Source: Gigantopelta aegis (taxonomy: Eukaryota > Mollusca > Gastropoda > Neomphalida > Peltospiridae). Taken from it: a stretch of DNA of 64,000 nt. The notes beneath the pieces are model-generated. The model had not been told where the DNA came from. It did no database searches and was given only the letters and a program-made list of their open reading frames with translations. Positions within the stretch are counted from its first letter, which is position 1; the number at the start of each line of letters is the position of its first letter. The translations under genes were made by a program, and so were the position numbers. This document shows, one piece after another, positions 44,997 through 56,037 of the stretch. Location of the stretch: assembly GCF_016097555.1 (NCBI RefSeq), contig NC_054706.1, positions 42,245,118-42,309,117 of the forward strand, written 5' to 3'.

Positions 44997-47731
44997 ATGC
45001 CCCCTAAAATGGCAAGGCCATTGACGGGAAAAGAACGGCAAAAGAAGTGGCATGAAAGACAGAAGGCCAACCTCGAATCCCATCAGAGGTACTTGCAGGC
45101 AGAAAGTGAACGTTATGCACGAAGGATAGCAGAAGGAAAACGTAAACGTGTTGCTGACATGACGGAACGTGAACTCCGAAAGCAGAGAAGAAAATGGAAG
45201 CGTGACTCGAAAGCTTGGCGTCAGAGGCAGAAGACAAGCATTGCTGCAATTATGACTCCACCTCAAAGTCTGCATCCTGATGCTGCTGCTGCTGAGCCAC
45301 AACCCGGTCCGAGTAGGGAACAACCAGGTCCTAGTGTTATGAAGACGAGTGGTCGAAAAAAGGTTCGTCGTGACAGGGCAAAAGCCTACCGAACCATTGA
45401 AAAACTAACCGTCAAATTGCAACATGAACAGTTAAGATGCAAGAGGGTGCAGAAACGCTATGAAAGGGCATGCGCAAAATTGTCAAAAGATCCAGCAACA
45501 CCCAGGTCTGAATCAAAGAAACTCTTGCAATCAGGCAATCTGAAATCGGTTCAGAGATTTGACGTTTTCATTTGCTCTAGCTAGAGGTATTAAGGAACGA
45601 TACAGAGAGCTTAGCAACCAACGTGAGAAACAATTGGTTCGCAGGATCTTTCTTAGTGCCTTCCTGAAAAAATATCATATGGCAAAACACTTTTCGAACA
45701 AGCTTGGTCTAAGCAGAACACTTGCGCTTAAAGATGTAGCATCAATGGCGAGGAAACGCCGGCGAGACCGCCACTCTGACAAAATTGTGAATGCAATTCG
45801 AGAATTTTTATTGTGGGATGACAACAGCATGATGAGGCCAGGTAAAAAGGACAAAAAAAAACGCAGGAGAAGAATGAAATGCAAAAACGTTTCCTTTTAG
45901 ACTCCATGCTGAATCTGCATCACAAGTTCATGTCTGAAAATGGGCTGCGTATACGGGTATCGTACCAGTTTTTCTGTCTGCAACGACCATTTTGGGTTGT
46001 GAAGCCTAATCTGTCGGACAGGGAAATGTGTCTCTGTCGCACCCACGAAAACATCCAACTGATGGCCGATAGACTTTACAAGCTGAAGATAACCGATGAG
46101 AAAGATGCAGAGAAACATCTCGAAGTGATATGCTGTTCGACGAAAAGCAAGGAGTGTATGTATCGTGAGTGTGACACGTGCAAAGATAAGCGCATCAAAT
46201 ATAAACCATATGAGCAAACAGACACCACCTGGTGGGATGAGTGGACGATTCAAGACCATGAGTATCTAAACAAGACAACAGGAAAAATAGAAGTCACCAA
46301 AAAACCCTGTGAAACATAGGGTTGAAGGAACTGTTGTTTCCCTGGCGGAGAAATTTGAGGAAGCTTTGAACAGGAAGCTTAGTCGTCACGTGTATAATAT
46401 TTGTCATCAGTACATTCAGTTGCATCAGAAAAGGCTTACTCTTGCAGAGAATGAAGCCATGATTCATATGGACTTCAGCGAGAAATATGGTCTAAAGTAC
46501 AACCGTGAAATTCAAAGTGTGCATTTTGGTACATCAAACGCACAGGTCACATTACATACCGGCATTGTGTACACAAATAATGAAACATATGGGTTTGCTA
46601 CTATTTCAGAGTGCAGACGACATGATGCACCCGCCATTTGGGCGCATCTGAAACCTGTCCTTGACGGTATATCAAAGGATCGGCCTGAGATTGATACACT
46701 GTATTTCATATCCGATGGCCCAACAACGCAGTACCGTTGTAAAACCAACTTCTATTTACTATCAACCCTTCCCTTTGAATGGGGTTATAAGATTGTCAAT
46801 TGGTCATTTCTCGAGGCTGGCCATGGCAAAGGGGCAGCCGACGGTATAGGGGGCACCCTCAAACGCACTGCAGACCGCATCGTAGCCGAAGGTAAGGATC
46901 TCACTGATGCACAAAGTGTACACATGCCTGTCAAAGAACACAACTGTCAGGTTGTTTCTGGTGACCGAGAAGGACGTTGCTCCAATTGACGCATATGTAC
47001 GACCGATCCTGCTCAAACCGATACATGGAACCATGACCTTCCACCAATTGGTTAGTGTTCACAAGCACCAGGTGATCTGCAGACGCCTTACTTGTTTCTA
47101 CATGGAAGATAAGCTATGTGATTGTTATAACCCTGTTCATCACAAGTTTCCAGAAAGGCCCGTCGAAGGTATCCTACAAACTGAAAATGGCATCCCCATT
47201 GACAGGTCAGCAACGGGAACAGCGAATAAACATGATAACGTGAGTAGTAGTGCTGTACTAGTTCAAGATGTACCTCAAGACCAATCAGCCACCAATAGCC
47301 CTGAAATAGTTCAAGATGCACCTCAAGACCAGTCTGCTACTACTAATAATGATTTGACAGCTCCTGTACAAGATGTACCTCAAGACCACAAGTCGCATAG
47401 TGGCAAACAGTCCATACTACAACCAGTGTATGTCTTCGAGGAAGAACTTGTTGGCAAGTACTGCATTGTTAGATACGACAAAAAAGCCTACCCAGGCATT
47501 ATTGAGGACGCAGACGAAGAGTCAGTCAGGGTAAATACCATGCACAAAGTGGGACAAAATAGATTCTTCTGGCCTGGCAGGAAGGACAATGATGTCTGGT
47601 ATGAGTATACAGATATAATTACGCTCATACCACAGCTCCAACGGGCAACCAGCCGGCATTACAAAGTAGAGCCGAAAATGTGGGAGGCGGTCCACAAGCA
47701 AGAGGATGACGATGAATGGGACCGTAGTTAG
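44997..47731 (+). pseudogene. DDE-type transposase gene with four frameshifts
   Basis: Five overlapping frames make one protein of about 900 residues: 44997-45584, 45559-45900, 45879-46319, 46309-46989 and 46907-47731. Shifts lie near 45560, 45880, 46300 (an A6 run) and 46915. The N-terminus is strongly basic (MARPLTGKERQKKWHERQK). The core has HMDFSEKYGLKYN, YFISDGPTTQYRCKTNF and NWSFLEAGHGKGAADGIGG, which I read as the D, D and E of an RNase H-fold transposase. Next come three VQDVPQDQSAT-like repeats, then VGKYCIVRYDKKAYPGIIED and RFFWPGRKDNDVWYEY. Homologous uncharacterised proteins are widespread in fish and molluscs. The superfamily is not certain (Sola-like is my best guess). Apart from the four shifts the frame has no internal stop, so either death is recent or the assembly has indel errors. 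Confidence 0.7.
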
Positions 47732-48160
47732 CAATAATTCCATCATTCCAAATTGTTCCAGGAGCCATATTATTGTTGTAGGCCTACATGAATGAATATC
47801 AAACAAATGTAACCAGGAAAAAAAGTATCCTAGGTGGCGACATGTGTCCCTTTAAAGTGCTATGATGCAAAGTGAAAATAAGTTGTTGGTTTTTTTCTTG
47901 TTTGTTCTGTTCATAATAAGCCTCCTGTGCACGGCCACTGGTTTTCATAAGGTTTTTAAGGTTCATGCCGAGTGACTTGGGTATCGCCAAGAGTAGTGAC
48001 AGATATCTACAACTTCTTTACTGAAAATAAAACCTTTCGTTCTTTAAAACCAATTATTCATGTTTTGTTTATTCCGACCAGATGCATTGGGTTTATCAGC
48101 ACTCCTGGGAATACGCGGGATTCAAATCGTTAACGAAATGGTCGTTCTCTGGTGTAGACA
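47732..48160. other. 3' flank of the transposase gene
   Basis: Non-coding. TGTCCCTTTAAAGTGC near 47846 resembles the end of the TTAA MITE family. AATAAAACC near 48026 is a possible polyadenylation signal. Confidence 0.35.
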
Positions 48161-48162
48161 TC

Positions 48163-48213
48163 AGTACCGTAACGATGGCATCAGTACCGTAAGGCTTCTG
48201 TCAGTACCGTAAC
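48163..48213 (+). promoter_or_regulatory. Three AGTACCGTAAC/G motifs at 20-bp spacing
   Basis: Copies begin at 48163, 48183 and 48203, each preceded by TC or ATC. They mark the right flank of the transposase element and face the same way as the left-flank copies at 41557 and 41747. Confidence 0.55.
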
Positions 48214-48755
48214 AGGCCAAAACATACCTCTTAGTCTGCACAGATAGGAACACTTGTTTTGACTTGACATATTGAAGTGGCCTTATGTCTATTTGGTGTG
48301 GTATTTGCAAAGAATGATTAACATGGTACATTAAAACGTAAGACAGGAATACAAAATTCCAAATCCATTGCAATTGCTCAGTACTGAAACTGGGGGCAGT
48401 TTTGTTATTTTGCATCACACTAGTATTCAAATCCCAATAAAGGTTGCACATAGTTTGCATCCGCAATTATGAAATTGTTATAGTCTAGTCATGCAGAATG
48501 TACAGCACAGCAGCAGTGTATAATATGTTTGTTGTATACAGGGAAGAATCGGCTGTTCCAGGTGTCACGATTTATGTTAGTACTAATACGTTTATCCAGC
48601 CACTTACCTATCTCCATCAGATATACTTGCCGTCCAATGTTCACTTGCTTCCGTCGTTCCTGATACTGCAGTGTCGCAAATAATGCAACAAAAAAGCTTC
48701 TTTTTTAATTGAGTAGGAGTGGGGTGTAAGCATTATCTCGCATTATCCATACGTG
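48214..48755. other. No feature recognised
   Basis: No gene or clear repeat seen. Confidence 0.35.
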
Positions 48756-48756
48756 A

Positions 48757-48930
48757 TAGGGGTGCGGTACGTAGCCCAGTGGTAAGCACTCGCTTGATGT
48801 GCGGTCGGTCTAGGATCGACCCAGCCAGTGCATCACGTCTGTGGGATGGTGAATACAAAATATCCCTTGCTGCTAATTGAAAAATGTAGCGGTTTTCCTT
48901 TCTAAGACTATACGCCAAAATTACCAAATG
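48757..48930 (+). repeat. SINE family 2, head and body
   Basis: Head GTGCGGTACGTAGCCCAGTG, GTAAGCACTCGCTTGATGTG and GGATCGACCC, then GATGGTGAATACAAAATATC and GTAGCGGTTTTCCTTTCTAA. Part of the body is deleted between GGATCGACC and CAGCCAGTGCATCACG. The tail is missing. Confidence 0.85.
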
Positions 48931-49019
48931 GATGGGGTGTAGGCATTATCTCACATCATCCATACGGGGTTTTGTTTTGTTTTGTTTGTTTTTTGTTTTT
49001 TTAAAGTTTATTATCCCCA

Positions 49020-49072
<53 letters not shown>
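49020..49072. repeat. (TA)n microsatellite
   Basis: About 24 TA units. Confidence 0.98.
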
Positions 49073-49073
<1 letters not shown>

Positions 49074-49149
49074 ATTTTAATAAAATAAAATAAATACATG
49101 AACAATAAGAAGGAAGATAAATAAATAAATAATTAAATAAACAAGCATT

Positions 49150-49645
49150 ATGAGAGTACATTTAAAGGAATACATGACCCCTACCCAACTGAAACGTTTT
49201 TCGTATCTCCTAAATTCAAGGGCCATAGGTCTCACTACACAGATGTCATCTGCCATTGAAACCCATGTTAAACTGCCCAATTTCAAGTGAAGATTGTCCA
49301 TAGAATGGGTTCTCGTTGGCACTAACAACATACACCATTGCGAACATACATTATATAAGCATTTATTTTCATTCCAAAATTGTGAACATTTCCATCTCAG
49401 TATTTTGCTATATGACCGCATCTGGCTGTAGTACCGGTCCGAACAGGTGGTCCATAAACCGATTCACTCCGGCTGTCACTTGCACTATATACCCATGTCC
49501 CAAAAGGTCGATGCACAATATTACAAAATAACATGGGCAAAATACAGCCAGAAGGCTTACCATTAAACATACATATTGTTTTAATTCTTCACCATTTCCT
49601 AGAAGTGAATATGTGAACCATAACATGTGCCACAATTAGGAACTC
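49150..49645. other. Unique-looking intergenic sequence with one outlying satellite word
   Basis: GTATCTCCTAAATTCAAGGG near 49203 matches the satellite at 49690. The rest shows no gene. Confidence 0.35.
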
Positions 49646-49689
49646 TAGTGGACCGTCATCAATGAACTCTCACCCGTAAGTGATCTGTG

Positions 49690-50075
49690 TAGTGAGACCA
49701 TACCTCTGTGAAAAGTGGGTAAATCACCATAAAAGTTAAACTTGATCAGTAACAGTACATGATAAAAGTATATACAAAATTTCATATCAATATCTTCAGG
49801 CATTGCAAAACAAAAGTCTGGAAAACTAATTTTTGTATCTCCTAAGTTCGAGGGATATAACTCCATCGACAAGAGGTAAATTGCCATCAAAGTCAAACTT
49901 GATCTATAACATTACATGACAAAGATATACACAAAATTTCAGGTCAATATCTCAAGGCCTTCTGAAAAAAAGAATCCGGAAAACAAATTTTCATATCTCC
50001 AAAGCTTAAGAGCCATAACTCCGTCAAAAATGGCTAAATCGCCATGAAAGTCAAACTTGATCTGTAACAGAACGT
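49690..50075 (+). repeat. Tandem repeat with 157-bp unit, about 2.5 copies
   Basis: AAACTTGATC occurs at 49738, 49895 and 50053 (spacings 157 and 158), with AAATTTCA..TCAATATCT and GTATCTCCTAAGTTCGAGGG / ATATCTCCAAAGCTTAAGAG in each unit. Confidence 0.85.
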
Positions 50076-50077
50076 GA

Positions 50078-50250
50078 TGAAGCTGCATATAAAAGATCCC
50101 TTGCTGCTAATCGAAAAGAGTAGCCCATGAAGTGACGACAGCGCGTTTCCTCTCTCAATATCTGTGTGGTTCTTAACCATATGTCTGACGCCATATAACC
50201 GTAAATAAAATGTGTTGAGTGTGTCGTTAAATAAAATATTTCTTTCCCTA
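50078..50250 (+). repeat. SINE family 1 tail, 5'-truncated
   Basis: It contains GCATATAAAAGATCCCTTGC, GTAGCCCATGAAGTGACGAC, CATATGTCTGACGCCATATA and ends GTGTGTCGTTAAATAAAAT. It abuts the end of the 157-bp satellite and lies about 190 bp before STUB1 exon 1. Confidence 0.8.
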
Positions 50251-50437
50251 GCAAATTTGTGTTTACTGGAACCGGAAACAGAAAGAAAGGAAGAATTACC
50301 AAAAAGAAGAAACAATATGATAGTAAAAGAAAACAAATGTTGAAAACTCAGTGATTTTATCGACATGTAGACACTACTATTAAAATATTCAACTGATTAT
50401 TGCGGCTTTTAATTAAAATACAAAAGCCGTATCTACC

Positions 50438-50527
50438 ATGAACGCATTGGATTTGAAAAATCAAGGGAATCGATTGTTTTTGGCCCGAAAATATGATGAT
50501 GCCATATGCTGTTATTCCAAAGCGATA
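50438..50527 (+). CDS. STUB1: STUB1/CHIP, exon 1
   Basis: The exon starts with ATG at 50438 in good context (CTACCATGA) and ends at donor ATA|GTAAGC after 30 codons, phase 0. It encodes MNALDLKNQGNRLFLARKYD and AICCYSKAI, the first helix pair of the TPR domain. Lys7 and Asn11 (LKNQGN) correspond to the clamp residues that bind the C-terminal EEVD of Hsp70/Hsp90 in CHIP. The N-terminus is about 20 residues shorter than in vertebrates. The gene product is a cytosolic co-chaperone and U-box ubiquitin ligase that sends chaperone clients for degradation (family knowledge). No TATA box or other clear promoter is visible upstream, and the 5' UTR may contain the SINE edge. Confidence 0.9.
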
Positions 50528-50671
50528 GTAAGCCGACGTGAAAATATTTATAATTTTTCTTATAATGTAACTGTTAGCCATGCTATATTTACTTTCATCT
50601 TACCATACAGTGTTCATACTACAATTTATTTTAGAAATAGACTGGATCATGAAATATAGTGCAAGTCAATA

Positions 50672-51041
50672 TTAAAGGGACATTGTCACATGCCTGAGTT
50701 TGCTGCATTCAAGCATTGTAAGATGTTTCCGACTAATTAATTACAGTAATAAAATATTTCTACGATTAAACTTACATATTAAATATATTTTCTTGTTTAG
50801 AATAGCAGTTTCTGCATATTCAATGCGTTTCTGGTCGTCTTAATATTTGTAAGAAGCCCAAATTGGACTTTGTCTTCAAATAATTTTGTACGTACGAAAA
50901 AACAATATTATAGGAAATAAGATGAAATTTAACCTAGTACAAATATTAGAACGATCAGAAACACGTTTAATATACAGCCACTAACATTTTATGCAGAAAA
51001 ATATATTTGATATGTAATTACTATCGTTATAAAGTCTTTGT
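50672..51041 (+). mobile_element. TTAA MITE, second copy, right end cut off
   Basis: It starts TTAAAGGGACAT with CCTGAGTTTGCTGC and follows the 39459 copy base for base to GTAATTACTATCGTTATAAAG. It then stops at the terminal repeat of the Mutator-like element at 51042. The missing end is not found on the other side of that element (54512 onward), so more than a simple insertion occurred. Confidence 0.75.
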
Positions 51042-51585
51042 TAGTTCACCAAGGTAAACATCTACAGTCCGTTTTTTAACATTTTGACATTTATTGGACC
51101 TCCGATTTATTGGACCTCCGTTTAATGGCTGAAACAAGTGTGCATTTGATAAAAATCTTGGTATTAATTATTTTGTGGCGAAATATGAGATGTACCAACA
51201 AATATAAACACTTACTGTATAAAGAAAACCTCCCGAGTTACGTTTTACGTATAGACAGTTTGTCCAAATAGTAATCCTGCATTAATCCAATTTTCAGTTA
51301 CGAACAAAATCTTGAATATTCCCGCCGACCATTATAAGGACATTAAAAATGTGATTGAAAACTGTTGGCTGCAAATAATTATTTTTACAATTATTTGTCT
51401 CAGGTTCACAAGTTTCTACCACAATATATGATATTTAATGTAATATCACGTTTAATAATAATAATAAATAATAAATAAACTAATTAATTAATATTAAAAA
51501 AAAATCAATAAATAATAAATTAATAAATAATAAAAACTAAATAATATAATAAAAAAAATTAATACGTAATTAATAAATGATAATA

Positions 51586-53226
51586 TACTCTGTCAAAAAA
51601 GAAACACATAGGCGAAATATTCAAGGAATTATCTCTTTAATACAAAGTGGCATAATTTCGTTATTTATGATGGTATCACAGTAAAATTTGACATGAGTAT
51701 GTGACAATGTTCTTGCTATGGACTGATGGCAGTGGAGGCGTTTTCGTCACCAAACAGCATCGCACGAGGGCGCTGAAATCCAGTGTTTCCCCTAGGGGCC
51801 GGAAGGACCCTACACCGACCCCGTGAATTTCTTTACTGGGACCGTAAAAATTGTAACCATTAAAAATGCATTTCTGTGATTAATTCGCCGATATTATAAA
51901 AAAAAAGAACCAAATGCTAGTAGTCATAAATATACTAGTATTTCACAAATATGTACATTGTTAGAGCCCGGTGACCAGTGAGGGAAAAACAAATAAACCA
52001 TCATGATGATGATTGAATGAAAATTAAAAAAAAAAAATCAATCAACATCGAACATATGTAAAAAGGAAAACGGATCTACAAGTCAGTACTTTCGATTTCC
52101 TTTCACATGCAACAGTTCACTAATGAATATATGGTCACCAGTAATCTATGCCCCATCCCTGAAATGAATATACTTACAGATGTAATTTTATTAAAGTCCA
52201 AGTTAACAAAATGTTTAACTGTTAAGTGACTGGTACCCAAACAGATGTTACTCCAACACAATGCAGGCTTAACAAAATAAACGGTGACCAGTCTTGTCAG
52301 ATCAGGGAGGTTTTTTTTAAAGGTTGCACATAACCATATTGTTTTACAAACTTCCAAAAGTTTGGGGGTTTTTTGGTCTGTTTTTGATTTGGTGGTGTTG
52401 TTTAAAAAAATTGGAAATTTAAAAAAACATTAGTGGGCAGCATGCCCCCGAACTCCCCTAGCATTTTCGCACCCTTTGGGGGCTTAATTAACGTCAAACT
52501 ATTTTGCCAACCTTCTGAACAAAAATCCTGGGAGAAACACAGGAAATCAGTACCTTGTGTGGCCACCAGCAGCAGCAATCACTGCACGACATCTTGGCAT
52601 AGACTGAATGAGTCTTTGAATCTGGGCACGTGGAATCCTAGCCCATTCTTCCTACTGAAAGAGTTCTCTCTGTTGATCCAAAATGGGAAGCATGTGATGG
52701 CGAAGAATTTCATCCCGGTAGCGTACAGCTGTCAGGTTGCCTTGTACGAACAGAAGTTCACTTCTGCCGGTGTATGAGATGGCTCCCCACATCATGACAC
52801 TCCCTCCACCGAATCTGTCAACTTGAGCGATGCAGTTGTTGGCAAAAAGTTCACTGCGGTGTCTGTAAACATGTCGTCCATCACGCTGTTGTAGAAGGAA
52901 ACCGCCGCCAGTTTCCCAAGTTCCACCCCTGTACATTTGTGCACCAGTGAACACGTAAATGTCGATGTTAATGTCGCGGGACGGGGCCAACATACGGTCT
53001 CCTAGCCCGTAAACCAGCTTCTCAAAGTCAGTTCCGAATGGTTTGTGCAGACACCCTTCTCAAACCAGGTATGCGTCCAGCAGTGTTCGTTGCTGTGGCA
53101 GTTCAGTGATGCAAGTGCAGAACCCGGATGTAGCGATCTTGTGCTGCAGTTGTTATGCGAGGTCTTCCACTTCTGGGCCGGTCTTCAGCTGATTGAAACT
53201 GCTGGTATTTTTTTAACAGAGTATAT
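51586..53226 (-). mobile_element. Tc1/mariner element, inactive
   Basis: Ends CTCTGTCAAAAAAG and, inverted, CTCTGTTAAAAAAA sit next to TATA sequence in the AT-rich part of the Mutator-like element. The element is about 1.64 kb and lies wholly within copy 2, so it inserted after it. Confidence 0.8.
52540..53200 (-). pseudogene. Tc1/mariner transposase with stops, shifts and an internal deletion
   Basis: On the minus strand the trace gives RPRSGRPRITTAAQDRYIRV (linker of the paired-like DNA-binding domain), IPGLRRVSAQTIRN (helix-turn-helix), then in another frame VDRFGGGSVMMWGAISYTGR (catalytic core), GNLTAVRYRDEILRHHMLPI, and EEWARIPRAQIQRLIQSMP with AAAGGHTRY at the C-terminus. The stretch between MLPI and EEWARIP, which in the family holds the second catalytic Asp and the Glu, is missing. 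The copy therefore cannot encode an active enzyme even without its stops. Confidence 0.85.
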
Positions 53227-54545
53227 AATAATAAATTACTGAATAATATTAGTAATTATAATAAATAAATAACATAATAATTAAATTATTGATTTAATAA
53301 TAATAAATAAATAAATTTAATTATTAACTAAATAAAAACATGCTTTTTTCATTTATAAATGTTTCCTTTACACACACACACATACACACACATACACACA
53401 CATATATATACAGATACACAACACAGAGGGGTGGAGGAGACCGACATAGAGGATGGAACGGGGTGGCAAGAGATCACACATTTGCTTGTTTCTTGTTGTT
53501 TTCTTGTTCAATTAATGTGCATTATTCGTAATTTATGTTTCCCCATCTCTTTGTGTGTCTGTTCACCTTTTCCCAGAACTTGCTATAAAAGATTAATAGA
53601 AATATTATGAAAGATTAATGAAACTATTATAATCAAAGATATTTTAGGTTGTGGGGTTGGGGATTGTGTAGGTTTATTAAAAAATATTTATAATAATTTT
53701 TTTGTTTGAAAAATTGAATAAAAACCTTAAAATAAGTTCTAATAACCAGTATTTATAAAAACAAAAAAGAAGAATAAAAATTAATAATAAATAAATAAAT
53801 AAAACCCTTCAAATAAGTAACGGCCTGCAATAATAATTAAACAAAGATTTTTTTTAAGAAAAAAAAGAGAAAAACCTTTGAAACACCACATGTAACCAAT
53901 GGCCTGTAATAATAATGATAAGAAAAAAATTCTAAAGGAAGTAATAATTTTTAAAAAAGTAAATAAATGAAAGCCTTAAAATAAGTAATGACCTGTACTG
54001 ACAATCATTATTTTTTTAATAATAATGAAAAAGAATAATAACCCCCAGAAACTTTAATGGCATAAATATTAATAATGCATATAGTTCAACCCACACAAAG
54101 CACATATATAGAAACAAAAATAACAAAATGAATAATCAATTCCATTCAGTTTCAAAATATTTCTTTTCATTGGCTGTACGTAAAATGTTTGATACAAATA
54201 ATTGTCGTTCCGCCATATTTTCATTCCACATTTTCGATGTGCCAGGATAAACATAAATTTCAAATGTGAAAATGTGTCATATTCAAACATCTAATCCTGG
54301 AAAGGTTACCAAAGATATTGTAATTAATATTTTAGTCTACTAAAATTTATTAAAATATGTTGTTAGATGTGTTGAGGCTAAGCACATGTGCCTGATTTTA
54401 TTAAATCGTGATTGCAAATGGAAAATTCGATCCAGTGGATAAACGTTATGGCACAGCAATAAACATCACAATAATAAATATCGTGCCGGAGACGTTTATC
54501 TTGATGAACTAGATGATGATGGCAGTGATGCCTGATGACGAGGTT

Positions 54546-54606
54546 AGCTTAGGTAACCTCTAGCTCTCCCATTATTGATATGTTGTAGGGGAGAGCTAGA
54601 GGTTAG
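54546..54606. repeat. Perfect-stem hairpin, 17-bp arms
   Basis: TAACCTCTAGCTCTCCC and its reverse complement GGGAGAGCTAGAGGTTA flank about 14 loop bases. It could be the end of the adjoining inverted-repeat unit. Confidence 0.7.
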
Positions 54607-54616
54607 CTGGAGCTAG

Positions 54617-54797
54617 TCATGACATTAAAATTACTTGTTAACCAGTACCAATGTGTCATGTAGGCACACACTTTGCTCTACGTTACCAGTATACCACAAG
54701 AAAGTACAGCACATATGTTCGTTTTACACAGTAGAGTCATCAGGTTTCTTCATGTAGCATTGGTACTGGTTAACAACATGTAAGTTTAATGTCATGA
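54617..54797. mobile_element. Small inverted-repeat element, 181 bp
   Basis: Arms of about 37 bp begin TCATGACATTAAAATTACTT and, inverted, TCATGACATTAAACTTACAT, and continue to GTTAACCAGTACCAATG. No target duplication is evident. Confidence 0.75.
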
Positions 54798-56037
54798 CTC
54801 GACTCGAGAATAATCAAATTAAAGTAGAGCTGGGCGGTATTGAAATTTTAGGTTTGATATCCAATGTTCTCACCGAGTGAAAATTAAAGGAGGGTGGCCG
54901 TGCGGCACCACACCCTTCAAAAAACCAAAACAACGCAACCCCCCCCCCCCCCCCCCCCCCCAATAAACAAAATGCAAAAAAAAAGGGGGATGGGGAGAGC
55001 TTGGTTACCATATTGTATATATACAAGCAAACACGTCTTTTAATTGAACCGAAGATGTTATCAGTCCAACATTCACAGGCAGTTCCGGTTTTGCTGAACC
55101 GATCAAAGTTTTAATATTATTATTTTTAATAAAGATTTCAAGATATACGAAAAACAATCAAGATGTTTGTAAGGTGATCCCCTAATGTCAGATACATTTT
55201 TTGTTATTTCCATCTTCATTGAATGAATCGATCGCTGTGATAAAATATTATCGCCAGCTGATAAAAAGTTTCGTTTTTGTAAAGGCGGTGTATATATTAT
55301 TTGGCACCCAAGATAAATTATTTTAATGATAAAGACTACCACTTCCGTTGTTTTTGTAAGTGGTGATATCCCCCCAAAATTAAAAGTTTACAATATTGTA
55401 TAAAGAACTGCTGAATAAACAGAATGACAAATGACAGAAAGTAAAATTACAACCAAGTATATCTGCAATTGAGGACAAAATATCAGACGATAGTGGAAAC
55501 AAGACAGAATAACAGTTCTGATCATGTGTCAAATTTGGCACCAAATAAATGAGTTTTTGTTCAGTTGGAGATTCCGAATCTGTAAAAAATAAAAAAAATT
55601 CATTGCTCAAATAAAATATAACTTTTATTGTGTGTATTAAACATACAAATGGATATACATGTAGGTATGGGACAAAATAGAGGCTGTTAAAAATACTGTA
55701 AATTATGTTACGATAACTGTTTTCTGGGGTCAATAAACTTTATAAAAAAGCAAAAAAAAAAAAAGCAAAAAAAAAGCTGTGAATGATCAACACAACACAA
55801 CATACCAAAAATATAATCTTCGCAAAGACAAAATTGTCAGACCAAAATGAAAAACATATTTGAAAACATTATCACATGTAGACCTTGTTTTAAAATTTCT
55901 AATAGATACTGAATATGTGCTATATTTGTCACTTGCAAGGAAACCCATGAGAAAGTTGCCTCCCCTGCACCATGATGAGGAACAGCACACACCTTAGTGA
56001 ATGCCAGTACCTTAAATTATTATTTTCTTTGTTTCAG
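54798..56037. other. Remainder of STUB1 intron 1
   Basis: A run of about 22 C lies near 54940-54961. No frame with recognisable motifs occurs on either strand. Confidence 0.5.

Larger units (their letters stand above)
51042..54511 (-). mobile_element. Mutator-like transposon, copy 2, inverted relative to copy 1
   Basis: Ends are TAGTTCACCAAGGTAAACAT (51042) and, inverted, TAGTTCATCAAGATAAACGT (ending 54511). It aligns in reverse with 31246-33803. Subtracting the mariner insertion (about 1.64 kb) leaves about 1.83 kb, equal to copy 1 without its 725-bp foldback. Flanking 9-mers do not match, so the target duplication is lost. Confidence 0.8.
50528..56037. other. STUB1 intron 1, filled with nested mobile elements
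   Basis: The 5.5 kb intron joins phase 0 to phase 0. It contains a truncated TTAA-MITE copy, a Mutator-like element with a mariner insertion, two inverted-repeat units at 54546-54797, a run of about 22 C at about 54940, and unassigned sequence at 54800-56037. Confidence 0.8.

Noticed and set aside
45004..47806. Minus-strand frames over the transposase gene
   Set aside because: They are shadows of the plus-strand coding sequence, which has the conserved DDE motifs.
50250..50437. Promoter of STUB1
   Set aside because: No TATA box, initiator or GC island is visible, and a SINE edge occupies part of the region, so no site can be supported.
54531..54545. CTGATGACGAGG as a further hammerhead core
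   Set aside because: No GAAA with a pairing stem II and stem III follows in the expected distance.
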